DNA of 64,000 bases from Ziziphus jujuba (lineage: Eukaryota; Streptophyta; Magnoliopsida; Rosales; Rhamnaceae), in assembly GCF_031755915.1 (NCBI RefSeq), contig NC_083379.1, positions 12,199,501 to 12,263,500 of the forward strand, in the 5' to 3' direction. Below the pieces are notes generated by a model, which worked only from the letters and a program-made list of their open reading frames with translations, did no database searches and was not told where the DNA came from. Positions within the stretch are counted from its first letter, which is position 1; each line of letters starts with the position of its first letter. Positions 9,901 to 21,894 of the stretch are shown here, one piece after another. A program made the position numbers and the translations under genes.

Positions 9901-12698
9901 TTTTTTTTTTTTTTTTATGAAAAGAAATTTCATTGCCAAAAGCACAAAAGCCTCCAAAAAAGGAGAAATTACAAGGAGAGGCCACCTCCCAGCATGTCAG
10001 TGGCCAATATATTCAAAAGGTCTCCTGGAAGAGAGACAAAACTATCACTACAGTCAAAAATCAAATTGTCATGTAAAGCTTTTTTGGCAAGCAAATTTGC
10101 TTCAAAGTTAGACAACCTAGAATTCCAGGAAATAGACCAATTGAATTTGGCAAAAAATGACCTAATAAGAAGGAGATCATTTCTGATAGACCATGCAGAG
10201 GGATCCTCTTGCTCGGAAATGCCCTTGACAACCAAGGAAGTGTCAGAAGATCAGCAGATCTTATCCCAATTCCGCTCTGCTACAAGGCTTGCGATCCGGG
10301 CAAATGCTTTGAGTTCAGCTTCCAAAGGAGAGTTACAGGTAACCAAATTTGAGGCGAGGGAAAGACGATTTCCTTTACAGTCGCCTGCTTGGCCATTAAA
10401 GAAGGTTGCATCCACATTGATCTTCCTCCAACCCTCTGGAGGGGCTTTCCATGTTTCCTTAAGAGAAAAGGATGAATTTTTTACTGCTTCCCCCAAAGCC
10501 AAGAACTTTCGACTGTCCAATTGAATCGGAACACTAATTCTGTATTTGAGGAGGTCTTGGAGAAAATCTTCTCATTCCTATGGTTCCAGGCAGCATACAT
10601 AAGAGAGGCAAGAAAAATTAAAATTGTTCTTCCCTCCATATTCTGGAAACAAACTTCTGGCTTTGGATCAATACAAAAAACCAAGAGCTTTTCTATATTA
10701 GAGACTTTCGAGCAGTCAAGTTTGTAGCCCCAATTGCTTGCAAAGGCAAGCCTTCTAATGCTGTGGCATTCCTTAAAAATATGAAAGGATGTTTTAAGCT
10801 CTGCTCCACAAAGAACACAACACTAATCTCCTTGACCTGTTTTGTTGAAAATAACCTCCCGAGTGAGAATTGCTTTTGCAAGGACTCTCCAAAGACAGAT
10901 CTTGAGACATTCATGGACTTTTAGCTTCCAAAGTTTCTTCCAAACTCCATAGGCTTCTTTATTCCATTCATCTTTAAAGAGGATGTTGTAGCAACTTGTA
11001 ACTGAGAATATCCCTTCAATGTTTTCTTGCCAAATAAGTTTATCTTTACATGGAACTCTTGGTAATTCCAATAGAAGAATTGCTTCAGCTGACGCTGTGT
11101 CACAAATTTACTGAATTAGTCTCTCATTCCAGCAGGTTCTTGTCTCATCCCAGAGCTCGTAAACCCATCTTTGGTTTGTGATATCTAAGTTTTTCATTGT
11201 TGTGGGGGTCTTATTAGGGTGGTCAGTGAGCCAAGGATCCTGCTATATATCAATAGTGGACCCATCTCCTATGCGGTAGCAGGAACCTTTGCGAAGGATT
11301 TTCAGAGACTTGATCAAACCTTACGAAACTCTTGAAGCCCCTCTCTTCGCCTTGTATCCAAAGAATGTAGAATTTTGACGATATTTCACTCTAAGAGTCT
11401 GTGTCCATAAGCAATGCTCCCCCTTGGCCATCTTCCAACCAAGCTTAGCCAGTAAAGTCAAATTCATGTCTTTAAACCTTCTAAATCCCATGCCACCCAA
11501 GTCCTTGGATTTGCAGATATCTTTCCAAGCTTTCAAGGCCAAGAAACTCGAAGTCTTAGGATCAGACTTCCACCAAGACTTGCGCACGAGAGCATTAAGA
11601 TCATCACAAACATCTGTCAGGAGAAGATGGGTGGTCATGGTATAAGTTGGGATAGCTTGTACCACTAATTTGATAAGGGTGGCTTTTCTAACCTTGGAGA
11701 AGAGGTGTTTGTTCCACCCTTCGAGTTTGCAACTAACTTTTTCTTTGAGTCTAAAAAACTCTTTTGTCTTATTTCTTCCCAATACTAAGGAGTTACCAAG
11801 GTAAATAGCTTTACCTCCCATATCCTTAAATCCTAAATAGTCTCTAATTAACCTCCTATCATTTTTGGAGGTGGATTTGGAGAAGAGGATATTAGATTTA
11901 GCCTGTCCCAACCAGCTGCAATAAGTGTCTAACCAGTCTTTGATAATTCCAGCTTCTGCAAGTTCTACTCGGCACATTATTAGGAGGTCATCTGCCTACA
12001 TGAGGTGAGAAATTCCTGGGACATTACGAGCAACTTTAATGCCATGGACTTGACCTTGTTCCTCTTCTTTGGCAAGAATCCTAGTAAGAAATTCAGGGTC
12101 ACCTTGGCGGATGCCTCTTTCAGGCTTGAACGATCCACAGATGCTCCCATTGAGCAATAAAGAGAAGTTAACCGAGCTCAAACAGCTCCGAATCATCCAC
12201 CGAAAATCCATGGAGAAACCCCACAACTCTATAGCCTTGTCGATAAAGATCCACTCTAGGCGGTCGTAGGTTTTTTGAGGTCAATTTTTATAACCATCAA
12301 GCCTTTCTTTCCTTTGTGGGAATGGACCTTATAGACTACCGCTTGAGCAATGATGGTGTTCTTTGCAATCCACCGACCTTTTACGAAAGTCCCTTGGTTA
12401 TGGAAAATAAACTTATCAACTAGAATGGTAAGTCTTGTGGCAAGGATTTTCGCTACAATTTTGTAAACAAAATTGCAAAAGCTGATTGGTCTGAATTGGT
12501 TGAAATTTTGAGGTTGGTTCACTTTTGGGATGAGAACCAGAAAGGTTTTGTTGGCCGGGTATGGGATTCTTTTTAACATGAAGCATTCCTGGGTAAAATT
12601 CACAACCTTCTTTTGGACAATTCTCCAATAACTCCTAAAGAAAATGCCTGAGAATCCATCTGGACCTGGGCTCTTCAGGGGGTGTAAGTTCCAGACTG
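9901..12698 (-). mobile_element. 5'-truncated LINE retrotransposon
   Basis: A non-LTR element lies on the minus strand: its poly-A tail appears as the T-run at 9901-9916, and it is flanked by about 15-bp target copies AGAATTTACTTGGGA (9886-9900) and AGAATTTACCTGGGA (12699-12713). Only the 3' part of ORF2 remains. The 5' end starts at the first reverse-transcriptase motif (LKSPGPDGF), so ORF1 and endonuclease are missing, as is usual after incomplete target-primed reverse transcription. Confidence 0.93.
9969..12690 (-). pseudogene. LINE ORF2 remnant: RT, zf-RVT, RNase H
   Basis: Reading from high to low coordinates, the RT start covers 12690-12256 (SPGPDGF, FRPISFCNFVYKI, VIKIDLKK). A frame change leads to GSICGSFKPERGIRQGDP (about 12130). 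The catalytic FADD box is changed to a stop followed by ADD at about 11990. The RT thumb and connection follow to 11321 (SCKLEGWN, GGMGFRRF). The zinc-binding zf-RVT region is at 11071-10823, and an RNase H domain (WRKINVDATFFNG, then EAELKAF) spans about 10460-9969. Stops and frame changes show it is dead. Confidence 0.85.
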
Positions 12699-12868
12699 AG
12701 AATTTACCTGGGAATTGGACTTGCATTTGTCCAAATGGTGATATTTCAAGTGAAACTAGTTGCAGCAAAGTCTGTGGTAGCAATCCGAGAGCTCCTATGG
12801 AAACCGGCTATTACATGACTATTATCGTAATAATATTTATATCCTTTATTTTTCTAAATATCTACTAG

Positions 12869-14173
12869 TTACCTATTCGATATTTATCTTTTAAATATCT
12901 ATTTAACTTTTTCATCCCTCTTTTTGAACAATATTTAATATCACATAAGATGGGATTGATTAGATTTATCATAAAAACACTACTAAGTAGAGGATATATT
13001 AGTTCATAAAAAAAAGAAAAGAAAAGAGAGAGAGGGTATTAGAAAATCTATAATAAAAGTTTAAGTCAAAATCAAAGTCGAATTCGAATATTAAACTACA
13101 TTCATTTGACTTGTAGTTCCAATACTTTTTTTCTTTTCTTTTTTTGTCCCCAAAAAGCTAAGAATTTATTTCTTTCCATATAAACCACCATGCTGTATGT
13201 GTCATAAACTATTACAATTTGTTCCCTATTGCACCCAAGTCAGAGAAACTGGCAAGCATCTGAAGGAGCCACCCCAAAAATTTGAAGTACTTTGGTTTCA
13301 ATTTCGGAGCCAGATAGTTATCAAACCAAAACAATTGTATGTAAAAGCACTGAAAAAAAAAATGTTGTATAGTCTTGGATCCCTCTAAGCAACAAAGGAA
13401 ACTGTCATCATCAAAAAGTTAATCTTTTCTTCTACTCTACCCTGATCGAAATGGCATTATTGAGCACTCACCATCAAAAAATAAAATAAAATTTTAACTT
13501 TGGTTGCACATCAAGACTTCAGTCACATATGTGTGATAAACAAATAGAGCTTCTCCAAATGCCCATCTATCATTCCAAATGCTTAAATAGCGCTCATTAG
13601 TCCCAATTCTCGAATTTGCCTTTCTTCTTTGCTCTCCAGCTTACGCAACGGTCTGTTGCCTATAATCTATGGTCCTGAAGTAACCAACCATCTTTCATTC
13701 CAGAGATAGATGTACAACATTGCTAAAACTTAATTTCTTTCATCATGTGACCAATTCAAAGAAAATGACATTTTTTTTTTCATGTTCTATATGCATAACT
13801 CTTCTCTGTTTGCTTTTTTTTTTTTTTTTTTTGTTTTTCCCCCCAATAACCAATCCTTCTACAAGAATTTCGCAGTCTGGAACACTGAATATCATCTTCT
13901 TCTTAAAAATATCCCGACCCCAAAGTTGCTGTCATCAAATTTGTTAATGTCTGCTCCTGTGACTTTTGTGATCATCACCTGTTGGAGTTTTAGCAAGATC
14001 AACTGAAAATTTCTTCTCCAATGCAACACAGACTCAAAACTTCATTCTAGAAAATTAGAATTTGCGGCGAACTAAAACCATATTGAATGAACAATAACAC
14101 ATGCAAATATAGTCGTTCAGCAAAGCAAGCCTTGCATGCACCGTTACTTGCACAGCCACAAAAATTCTCGTTT
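12869..14173. other. 3' flank of gene A with a conserved cluster module
   Basis: No convincing gene is seen. The part 13090-13700 recurs after each other plus-strand EGF exon: 33340-33960 (G), 29060-30100 (E), 42450-44420 (F, split) and 54320-54690 (D). The part 13690-14173 matches 33990-34428. Long T-runs occur at about 13769-13779 and 13810-13830. Confidence 0.6.
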
Positions 14174-14178
14174 GTACT

Positions 14179-14749
14179 TGTTGGTTATGTGATTCAAAGA
14201 ATTCAAAGCTTGAGTTATTTTTTTCTGCATAGTTGCTATCATCAAAACTACGTCGTTTCAACCTTATATCATTAGACAAAACTGTGAGTTTTGGCTTAGT
14301 GGTTTAAAGAGAAGCTGACAGTCACATAAAGGCTTTCCAAGAGTCTTAACAGTAATAGAGATATGCAGCAATAGTTCTACAGTAGCAACAGTTCTGCAGC
14401 AGCAACAATTCTCCAGCAACCGTTTTCTTTGATGTTAATATAATTTAAGTTCTCTTTCTCTTTCCCTTTAAGGTTTTCTCTTTATTATTCTCTTGGGTGA
14501 GAGTTGTGAGGTGAGAAAAGTTGTAAAAGGGGATTTTGGCTCTGGTATATAGGTTTTAGGTGGAGCTTTTAAAACAAAGAAAGAGAACTAGATAAGCTGT
14601 AAAACACATTCAGTTATAATGCATTTGAACTCCTTGTGGAGCTCCGAGGACATAGATTCAATCTTGAATCGAACCTCGTAAATTCTGTGGTGTTTTGATC
14701 TAGTTTATTATTTAATTTCTTGAATGTTTGTGTTGCTGAAATTGTAACA
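14179..14749 (+). repeat. 5' LTR of Copia-2
   Basis: The 571-bp LTR runs from TGTTGGTTATG to ATTGTAACA. It is slightly longer than the 3' LTR because of a small repeat-length difference around the CAGCAACA tract near 14380-14410. The two LTRs are otherwise close. Confidence 0.92.
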
Positions 14750-14839
14750 GTGGTATCAGAGCATTTTCAATACATTCAAGGATTAGAGAAATTAATTCCT
14801 GCCTGCAACGTGTTTGATAAAATTCCTAAGAAGCAACTT

Positions 14840-17800
14840 ATGGGTTCAAAAGTTGAACTTGAAGTATTCAATGGCAAAGGGGATTTTCTTCTCTGGAGGC
14901 AAAAGATGAAGGCTATTCTAGTCCAGCAGAGAGTGGAAAAAGTATTAGAAAATTCCTTCCCTTCAGAACTGACCGAATCAAAGAAGAAGGATATGGATGA
15001 GATAGCTTATAGCACCATAATCCTCCATCTTGCAGATAGTGTTATGAGAAAGGTAAATGATTCAGTTACTACCTTTGCTCTTTGGAAAAAATTAGAACAA
15101 TTATATTCTGTAAAATCTGTTCCTAACAAAATATATCTTCTAGAAAAATTCTTTGGATTCAAGATGAATCCTTCTAAGGATTTAGATGAAAATCTAGATG
15201 ATTTTAATAGGTTGTGCTTGGGTTTAGCAAACTGTAATGAAAAGTTTTCAGATGGGCACCAAGCTGTGATTTTACTAAATTCAATTTCTGAAAGCTACAA
15301 GGAAGTAAAGAATGTAATTAAATATGGGAGAGAGGTTCTAACTATTGAAATTGTAATAAGTTCTTTAAGATCCAAGGAATTGGAGATGAAAATTGAAAAA
15401 CAAGAAAATATACATGGAGAAGGACTTATTACTAGAGGCAGAAAAGGTAGTAGAGATTCTGGAAAGTATAATAATAATTGGAGAGGCAAATCTAGGGGGA
15501 AGAGTAGATCTAAGTCCAGAACAGGAGGAAAAAAGGTGCTTCTATTGTAAAAAAGAAGGGCATTTTATCAAAGATTGTTACAAAAGGAAGAACAAAGAAA
15601 GTAGAGAAAATAGAAAAAGATCTGAGGAAGATGGAGATGCTGCTCTAGCTAGCAATGAAAGTGAAACTGGTGATGTTCGTGCTATATCAACTGATCAAGC
15701 AAATCAAGAATGGATACTAGACTCAGGCTGCACCTTTCACATGTGTCCAAGAGAGGATTGGTTTAGGAACTACAAAAGGATCAGTGGTGGACAGGTTCTA
15801 TTGGGAAACAATATGGCTTTCAATGTGGTTGGGATAGGCAATATCTCAATCAAAACGACAGATAGAGTCGTTAGAATATTGAGCAATGTGAGGCATGTAC
15901 CGGATTTACAAAGAAATTTGATTTCTGTTGGGGTATTGGATGAAGCTGGATACTCTTGCAAATTTGAAAATGGACAAATGAAGATTTCAAAGGGAGCTTT
16001 GACAGTTATGAAAGGTATCAAGAGGAATGGACTATATATTCTTCAAGGGCAAACAGTAATAGGCTTTACGGCAGCTGCAAGTTCAGAAAATCATGATGAA
16101 ACACAACTATGACATAGAAGATTGGGGCACATTAGTGAAAAGGGGCTTCAAGTACTGAACAAACAAGGTTTCTTTGGAACAAATAAGATCAGTAAAATAG
16201 AATTCTGTGAGTATTGCATTTTGGGGAAGCAACACAAGTTGAGTTTCAAGCTAGGCTCACACAAATCAACCTCAATCTTGGATTTTGCACATGCAGATTT
16301 GTGGGGACCTTCAACAACACTAACTCATGGAGGTAATAGGTATTTTTTATCTATTGTTGATGATTTCTCTAGAAAGGTTTGGGTTTTTCTTTTAAAGCAT
16401 AAAAATGAAGCTTTTACAAAATTCAGATTCTGGCATGCTTTAGTACAAAACCAAACCAGCAAGAAACTCAAAGTTTTAAGAACTGATAATGGTCTTGATT
16501 TTTGCAATTATGAATTTGATAATTTTTGTAAAGAAAATGGCATCTTGAGACACAAAACAGTTCCATATTCCCCTCAACAAAATGGTGTTGATGAGAGGAT
16601 GAATAGAACGTTATTAGAAAAGGTTAGATGTATGCTCACTAGTTCTGGTTTACCAAAGCTTTTCTGGGGTGAGGCTATTATGACAGCAGCATATTTAGTT
16701 AATAGATGCCCTTCAACAGCTATGGAGTTGAAAACTCCAGAAGAAAAGTGGAGTGGTCACCCAGGGGATTATACAAAACTGAAAGTTTTTGGATGTGCAG
16801 CTTATGTACATCATAATGATGGAAAACTTGAGCCTAAGTCTATTAAATATGTTTTTCTAGGCTATCCTGAGGGAGTTAAAGGATATAGATTATGGGTTAG
16901 AGACTCAAAAAGCTATAAAACAGTTATTAGTAGAGATGTTTTGTTTAAGGAAGATATAATGCCTTGTTTGAGTGATCAAGTTGCAGATTCTAGTAAAACA
17001 CCTACTAAAAATACGGTACAGTTTGAGGTGGAGCCTTATAACCAGCCAAGTAGTAAAGAAACTCAATAGCCAATAGGTGAAACAGGTGAATTTCAGCAAG
17101 TACAATCGCTTGAAGTAGTAGATGTACCTCAAGGAGAGACAACACCTCAACAAAATCAAAGATCTGTCATCTCACAGTAGTATAATCCACTACAACATTA
17201 CCAACTTGCCAGAGATAGAGAACGAAGGGTGGTAAGAACCCCAACCAAATTTAATCCTTTTGATTATAATATGTTTGCTTTGGTTTCATATCAGGATCTT
17301 TCAGAAAATGAACCACAGTCATATACCGAGGCAATAAGAGGTAAACAAGCTAAGCAGTGGCAAAATGCCATATTAGAGGAGTTAGAATCTCTGCATAAGA
17401 ATTAGACATGGATTTTAGTTTCCAAACCAAAAGATCAGAAGTTGGTAGATTGCAAATGGATTTTCAAGGTGAAAGAAGGTGTGACAGATTCAGAATCTAT
17501 AAGATTTAAAGCTAGACTTATGGCCAAAGGATTCACATAAGTAGAAGGTACAGATTACAAGGAAATCTTTTCTCCTGTGATCAAGTATACAACTATTAGA
17601 GTAATACTATCTTTGGTAGCTCATTTCAATTGGGAATTGGAGCAGCTAGATGTTAAGACAGCTTTTTTACATGGAGAATTAGATGAGACAATTTATATGA
17701 AACAACCTGAAGGTTTTGAGGTGAAGAATTCAAAACAGGAGCTGGTTTTCCTATTAAAAAGGTCATTATATGGGCTGAAACAATCCCCTAGGCAATGGTA

Positions 17801-18881
17801 CAAGAGGTTTGACACCTATGTAATTAGAATTGGTTTTAAAAGGAGTAGTTATGATAGCTATTTGTATTACAAAGGTGAAAATATTAATTTTTCAGTTTAT
17901 CTACTTCTATATGTGGATGACATGTTGCTTGCTGGTCAAAGTTTAGAGACTATCAATCAAGTTAAGGAAGCTTTGAAAGCTGAATTTGATATGAAGGAGC
18001 TTGGACCTGCAAAGAAGATTTTGGGAATGAGTATTAAAAAGAAAGAGAGGAAAGAATTGGTTATTCTTGAATTAGGAAGATTACATTCCAAAATCCTTTC
18101 TAGATTTTCAATTTCAGAATCAAGATCAACAAGTGTTCCTTTGGCAAATCACTACAAGTTATCTGCAAAGCTTTGTCCTAGCACTGAAGAAGAACAAGAG
18201 GAAATAGCTGGTGTTCCATACTCCAATGCAGTTGGTTCTGTCATGTACACCATGATTTGTTGTAGATCGGATTTGGCTCATGCGATTAGTGTTTTGAGTA
18301 GGTATATGGCTAATCTAGGAAGAGAACATTGGGAAGCTATGAAGTGGCTGTTAAGGTATTTGAAAGGAACTTCAAATTTTGGTTTAGTATTTAATCATTG
18401 CAAAGATGGTGTGGTACTTAGAGGCTATGTAGATGCTGATTATGGAGGAGATAGAGATAGAAGAAGATCTACTTCAGCTTATATATTTACTGTGTGTGAC
18501 AATTGTGTTAGTTGGAAATCACAATTACAGTCTCAGGTAGCTCTTTCCACAGCTGAGGCTGAATATGTTGCAGCAACAGCAGCTATGAAGGAAGCACTTT
18601 GGTTGAAAGGCATGTTAGAAGAGTTGAAGTTGTTGGAGCACAAGGTCGTGGTTTATTCAGATAGTCAGAGTTCTATTCAACTTTGTAATAATCCAGTTTT
18701 TCATGAGAAGACTAAGCATATTGATATTAAATATCATTTTAATAGAGATGTGGTTGAGGAAGGTTTGGTAAAGTTGGAAAAGATATCCACAGAAAGGAAT
18801 TCTGCAGATATAGGAACTAAGGTGTTACCTGTGAGCAAGCTTGAGTTTTGCAAAAGTTTGCTCAAGATTGATACAGGTTGA
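14840..18881 (+). pseudogene. Copia-2 gag-pol polyprotein, five nonsense codons and one frameshift
   Basis: Gag starts at ATG 14840 (MGSKVELEVF). The reading frame slips at the A-run 15529-15534, which has one A too many, and resumes in the next frame with the knuckle CFYCKKEGHFIKDC. Protease has WILDSGCTFHM (about 15712). The GAG-pre-integrase box HRRLGHI is at 16113. The integrase core keeps DLWGP, the DNG aspartate and ERMNRT (16122-17069). RT and RNase H are open from 17577 to 18881 with YVDDMLLAG and DADYGGD. The stops are TGA 16110 and TAG or TAA at 17067, 17178, 17403 and 17538; each is one G-to-A or C-to-T step from the expected Trp or Gln codon. Confidence 0.92.
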
Positions 18882-18961
18882 TAATGAAGAAAGTGAGCTG
18901 AGAAGCAAAGGAAGTTCAATGCACTTTATATTGCCTGACTTATTTGAATCAAGGCGGAGAT

Positions 18962-19514
18962 TGTTGGTTATGTGATTCAAAGAAGTCAAAGCTTGAGTTA
19001 TTTTTTCTGCATAGTTGCTGTCATCAAAACTACGTCGTTTCAACCTTATATCATTAAACAAAACTGTGAGTTTTGGCTTAGTGGTTTAAAGAGAAGCTGG
19101 CAGTCACGTAAAGGCTTTCCAAGAGTCCTAACAGCAATAGAGATATGTAGCAATAGTTCTGCGGCAGCAACAATTCTGCAGCAACCGTTTTCTTTGGTGT
19201 TAATATAATTTAAGTTCTCTTTCTCTTTCCCTTTAAGGTTTTCTCTTTAATAATCTCTTGGGTGAGAGTTGTGAGGTGAGAAAGGTTGTAAAAGGGGATT
19301 TTGGGTCTGGTATATGGGTTTTAGGTGGAGCTTCTAAAACAAAGAAAGAGAACTAAATAAGCTGTAAAACACATTCAGTTATAGTGCATTTGAACTCCTT
19401 GTGGAGCTCCGAGGATGTAGATTCAATCTTGAATTGAACTTTGTAAATTTTGTGGTGTTTTGATCTAGTTTATTATTTAATTTCTTGAATGTTTGTGTTG
19501 CTGAAATTGTAACA
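18962..19514 (+). repeat. 3' LTR of Copia-2
   Basis: The 553-bp LTR has the same termini as the 5' LTR and ends directly at the GTACT target copy. Confidence 0.92.
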
Positions 19515-20014
19515 GTACTATTTCATTTGTAGCAGTCTTTTATAGTCATTTGTGATGTACTACTGATTTTATCTCAGAAGACTACAATTTTAAGCCGAAA
19601 TTTATATGAATTTTGTTTATATCCTTATATACTTTGGTAGAAATATAACCCAATGACTCTGTAAGTGACTGCTGAAACCCATCTGTTGACCGTCTTACAT
19701 CCTCAGAATTATTTTATTGGCTATCAGTAAATTATGTATCCGCCCTTGATCATCGTAGTTAAAGAAGCTGAATTAAAGAATAACAGGGAAGAACTGTAGG
19801 AATTGCAATTGTAAATGAATTTTCATTTTATTGAAGAGAAATACAGGTTTGTAAATGTAAAAGCTGCGGAATTTTGAGACACACTCAGACCTCTTTAACA
19901 AACTAACTGAATTTTAACTACAGTAACAACCCCTTGATCTTGTCAAATCCCAACTAAGAAACAAAGTATTCCTAGCTCAGCTTAGATTGCTTAACTCCCT
20001 CAGAAGAAGCCACA
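19515..20014 (-). other. 3' flank of WAK B
   Basis: This region matches 34428-34933, downstream of WAK C, almost base for base. It probably holds the 3' untranslated region of the kinase gene; no separate gene is supported. Confidence 0.5.
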
Positions 20015-21177
20015 TCAGCTACTCATCTCCTGGGAACACATTGGTTCACTAATATAAATAGAATAGAGGTCAGAAGGAGGATCCTCGGTAAGCAAGTATT
20101 CTGTTTCTTGTGAACCCACATCACCTGTCCCCCATTGATGCATATCCATAGCTCTCTGCCCTTCTAGCTCCATTGCTATTTCTTTCATACTAGGTCTTTC
20201 CTCACTTTTTATCCTTAAACATCTTTTGGCAAGGTTGGCAACGTTCTTCAATGCCTCTGTATTTCCATCAATGATTATGTCATCGTCAAGAATATGGAAT
20301 AATTTATCCTCTTTCATTGATGAAACAAAGAACGGCGTCAGGTTTCTTTCATTCTCAGGTCTATCGAATGACATAACCCTCCTGCCCGTTAGTAGCTCCT
20401 CCAGAACAACTCCAAAACTATAGACGTCACTCTTTTCTGTTAGCTGGCTTGTATGAATGTATTCTGGACCCAAGTACCCAAATGTCCCTTGTACAACAGT
20501 TTTAAGTTGATTTTGGTCCAGAGGAATCAACCGTGAAGCTCCAAAGTCTGAAACTTTTGCTGTGTACTTTTGGTCAAGGAGTATATTTCCAGTTTTGACA
20601 TCTCTGTGTATAATAGGCGTAGAAGTTGCAGAATGGAGATAGGCTAATGCGCTTGCAGTTTCGGTTGCTATCCTCAATCTGACTTCCCAGGAAAGTGATG
20701 ATCTTCCTTGCCCTTTGCTGTGAATATGTTCGAGAAGAGTCCCATTTTCAATGTACTCATAAACCAGCAGAGGAACTTCTGTCTCTAAACAGCAACCGAA
20801 GAGCTTCACCACATTTCTTTGGTTTATTTGCATCAGCACAATCACCTCATTGATGAATTGTTCATTACATGTTTCAGCACCAAATTTGGACTTCTTAATG
20901 GCAACCACGATGTTATTAGATGGTAGTACTCCTTTATAAACTATTCCATAGCCTCCTTGACCAAGAACTCTGCTTTCATGGAAATTGTCTGTGGCTCTTT
21001 TTAATTCTTCAGCACTGAAAATTTTTGTGGTCTCAAGAGATTGTCCACGACTTGACAAATGTTGCTGCAACATTAATCCACCATTTTGTTCGAAGAACTG
21101 CTTTTTCAGTTTGATAATCTTTTTTTTGGTCATTCCCCAACATGTTAGGGAAATAACAGTCAGTGCTGTGCTTACAC
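20015..21177 (-). CDS. WAK B, exon 3: kinase domain (open)
   Basis: The exon is open from the acceptor TGCAG at 21178-21182 to the TGA at 20015. It begins in phase 1 with the rest of the membrane segment, then the juxtamembrane [14 protein letters not shown] typical of WAKs and a Ser/Thr kinase domain: glycine loop [13 protein letters not shown] lysine, HRDVKTGNILL catalytic loop, DFG and the [10 protein letters not shown] region. Compared with copy C, several residues that WAKs normally conserve are changed: QINQRN for QINHRN, KLFG for KLLG, and LGPEY for LDPEY after the activation loop. These changes, with the broken exon 1, suggest relaxed selection. If transcribed alone it would give a cytoplasmic or membrane-tethered kinase without ectodomain. 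Confidence 0.85.
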
Positions 21178-21894
21178 CTGCACGTATTTAAGAAATAATC
21201 GTCTCCTGTTAACCAAACAATAACTAAGCTAGATTCTTATTTCAATATACAGGGAAAGAATAATGAAAGTTTTGTAATGGCACATAGGGATCTGTTCTAT
21301 GTAGATGCTTTGAGAAGAAAAAGCCGTTCAAAACGATTGAAAAAAATTAATGTTTTCCCATATTAAAAATCTTAAAAATAAGTTTGAAAAAAATTTTAGA
21401 CAATATAAATATTTATTCTAATTATTGTATGTTTGATGTATCTTCGAGCAAATTTTCAGTGCTTCCAGGAGCATAATAAACTTTTCCTACCTAAACGTTA
21501 AAATTCAGTCTTAGGTCTCAAAATTATTTGAGGTGTATGCCTTGATCAAACCTATAAATAAGTGTTTCATTATTCATTTTCTTTTTGTTAAAATGAAAAA
21601 CATGATGAGCCAGCGGTGTTATCTAGGTCTAAAAATTTGTTCTGTTTTTATTTTTGTTTTGTTATTTATTTATTTTTTTTTTTGCAATAACCCAATTATG
21701 TATTATTAGATTAATTTTTATTCTAATATAATATTAACGTGGGATGTGACGATTGATTAAGACGCATGTGATAAATTAATACAGTACGTTATGTATTATT
21801 AGATTAATTTTTATTCTAATATAGTATTAATGTGGGATGTGACGATTAATTAAGACGCATGTAATAAATTAATACAGTACCAAAATATACGTAC
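21178..21894 (-). other. Intron 2 of WAK B
   Basis: The intron runs from GTACGTA at the EGF exon to TGCAG at the kinase exon and matches intron 2 of copy C (36100-36723). A 79-bp stretch near 21690-21880 is present as two tandem near-copies here and once in C. Confidence 0.7.

Larger units (their letters stand above)
9835..12868 (+). pseudogene. WAK-like gene A, exon 2 (EGF plus membrane segment), split by a LINE
   Basis: The exon starts after TTGCAG with the calcium-binding EGF signature DIDECKISNPC (9835-9900) and is cut by the LINE. It resumes at 12714 with WTCICPNGDISSE, a further Cys pair, and a hydrophobic segment (TIIVIIFISFIFL) followed at once by TAG at 12866-12868. Without LINE and one target copy the exon is 221 nt; with exon 1 this makes 1080 nt, a 359-residue membrane-anchored ectodomain with no kinase. 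The stop directly after the membrane segment recurs in gene D, so it is a family trait and not damage. With the LINE in place the frame runs into a poly-T-coded Phe tract and antisense LINE sequence. Confidence 0.85.
14179..19514 (+). mobile_element. Copia-2, near-complete Ty1/copia LTR retrotransposon
   Basis: The element is flanked by the 5-bp duplication GTACT (14174-14178 and 19515-19519); the duplicated block near 34425 lacks the element and is the empty site. LTRs begin TGTTGG and end TAACA. The primer-binding site TGGTATCAGAGC is at 14751, and a purine-rich tract AAGGCGGAGA precedes the 3' LTR. Internal order is gag, zinc knuckle, protease, integrase, RT, RNase H. The coding region is interrupted only by one frameshift and five nonsense codons, so it is a recently disabled copy. 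Confidence 0.95.

Noticed and set aside
9787..10524. 245-codon plus-strand open frame
   Set aside because: It starts in the EGF exon and runs antisense through the LINE RNase H region; the coding strand of the LINE is the minus strand.
12869..14173. Search for a kinase exon belonging to gene A
   Set aside because: No glycine loop, HRD or DFG motif was found on the plus strand here or after gene D; the only kinase exons are those of B and C on the minus strand.
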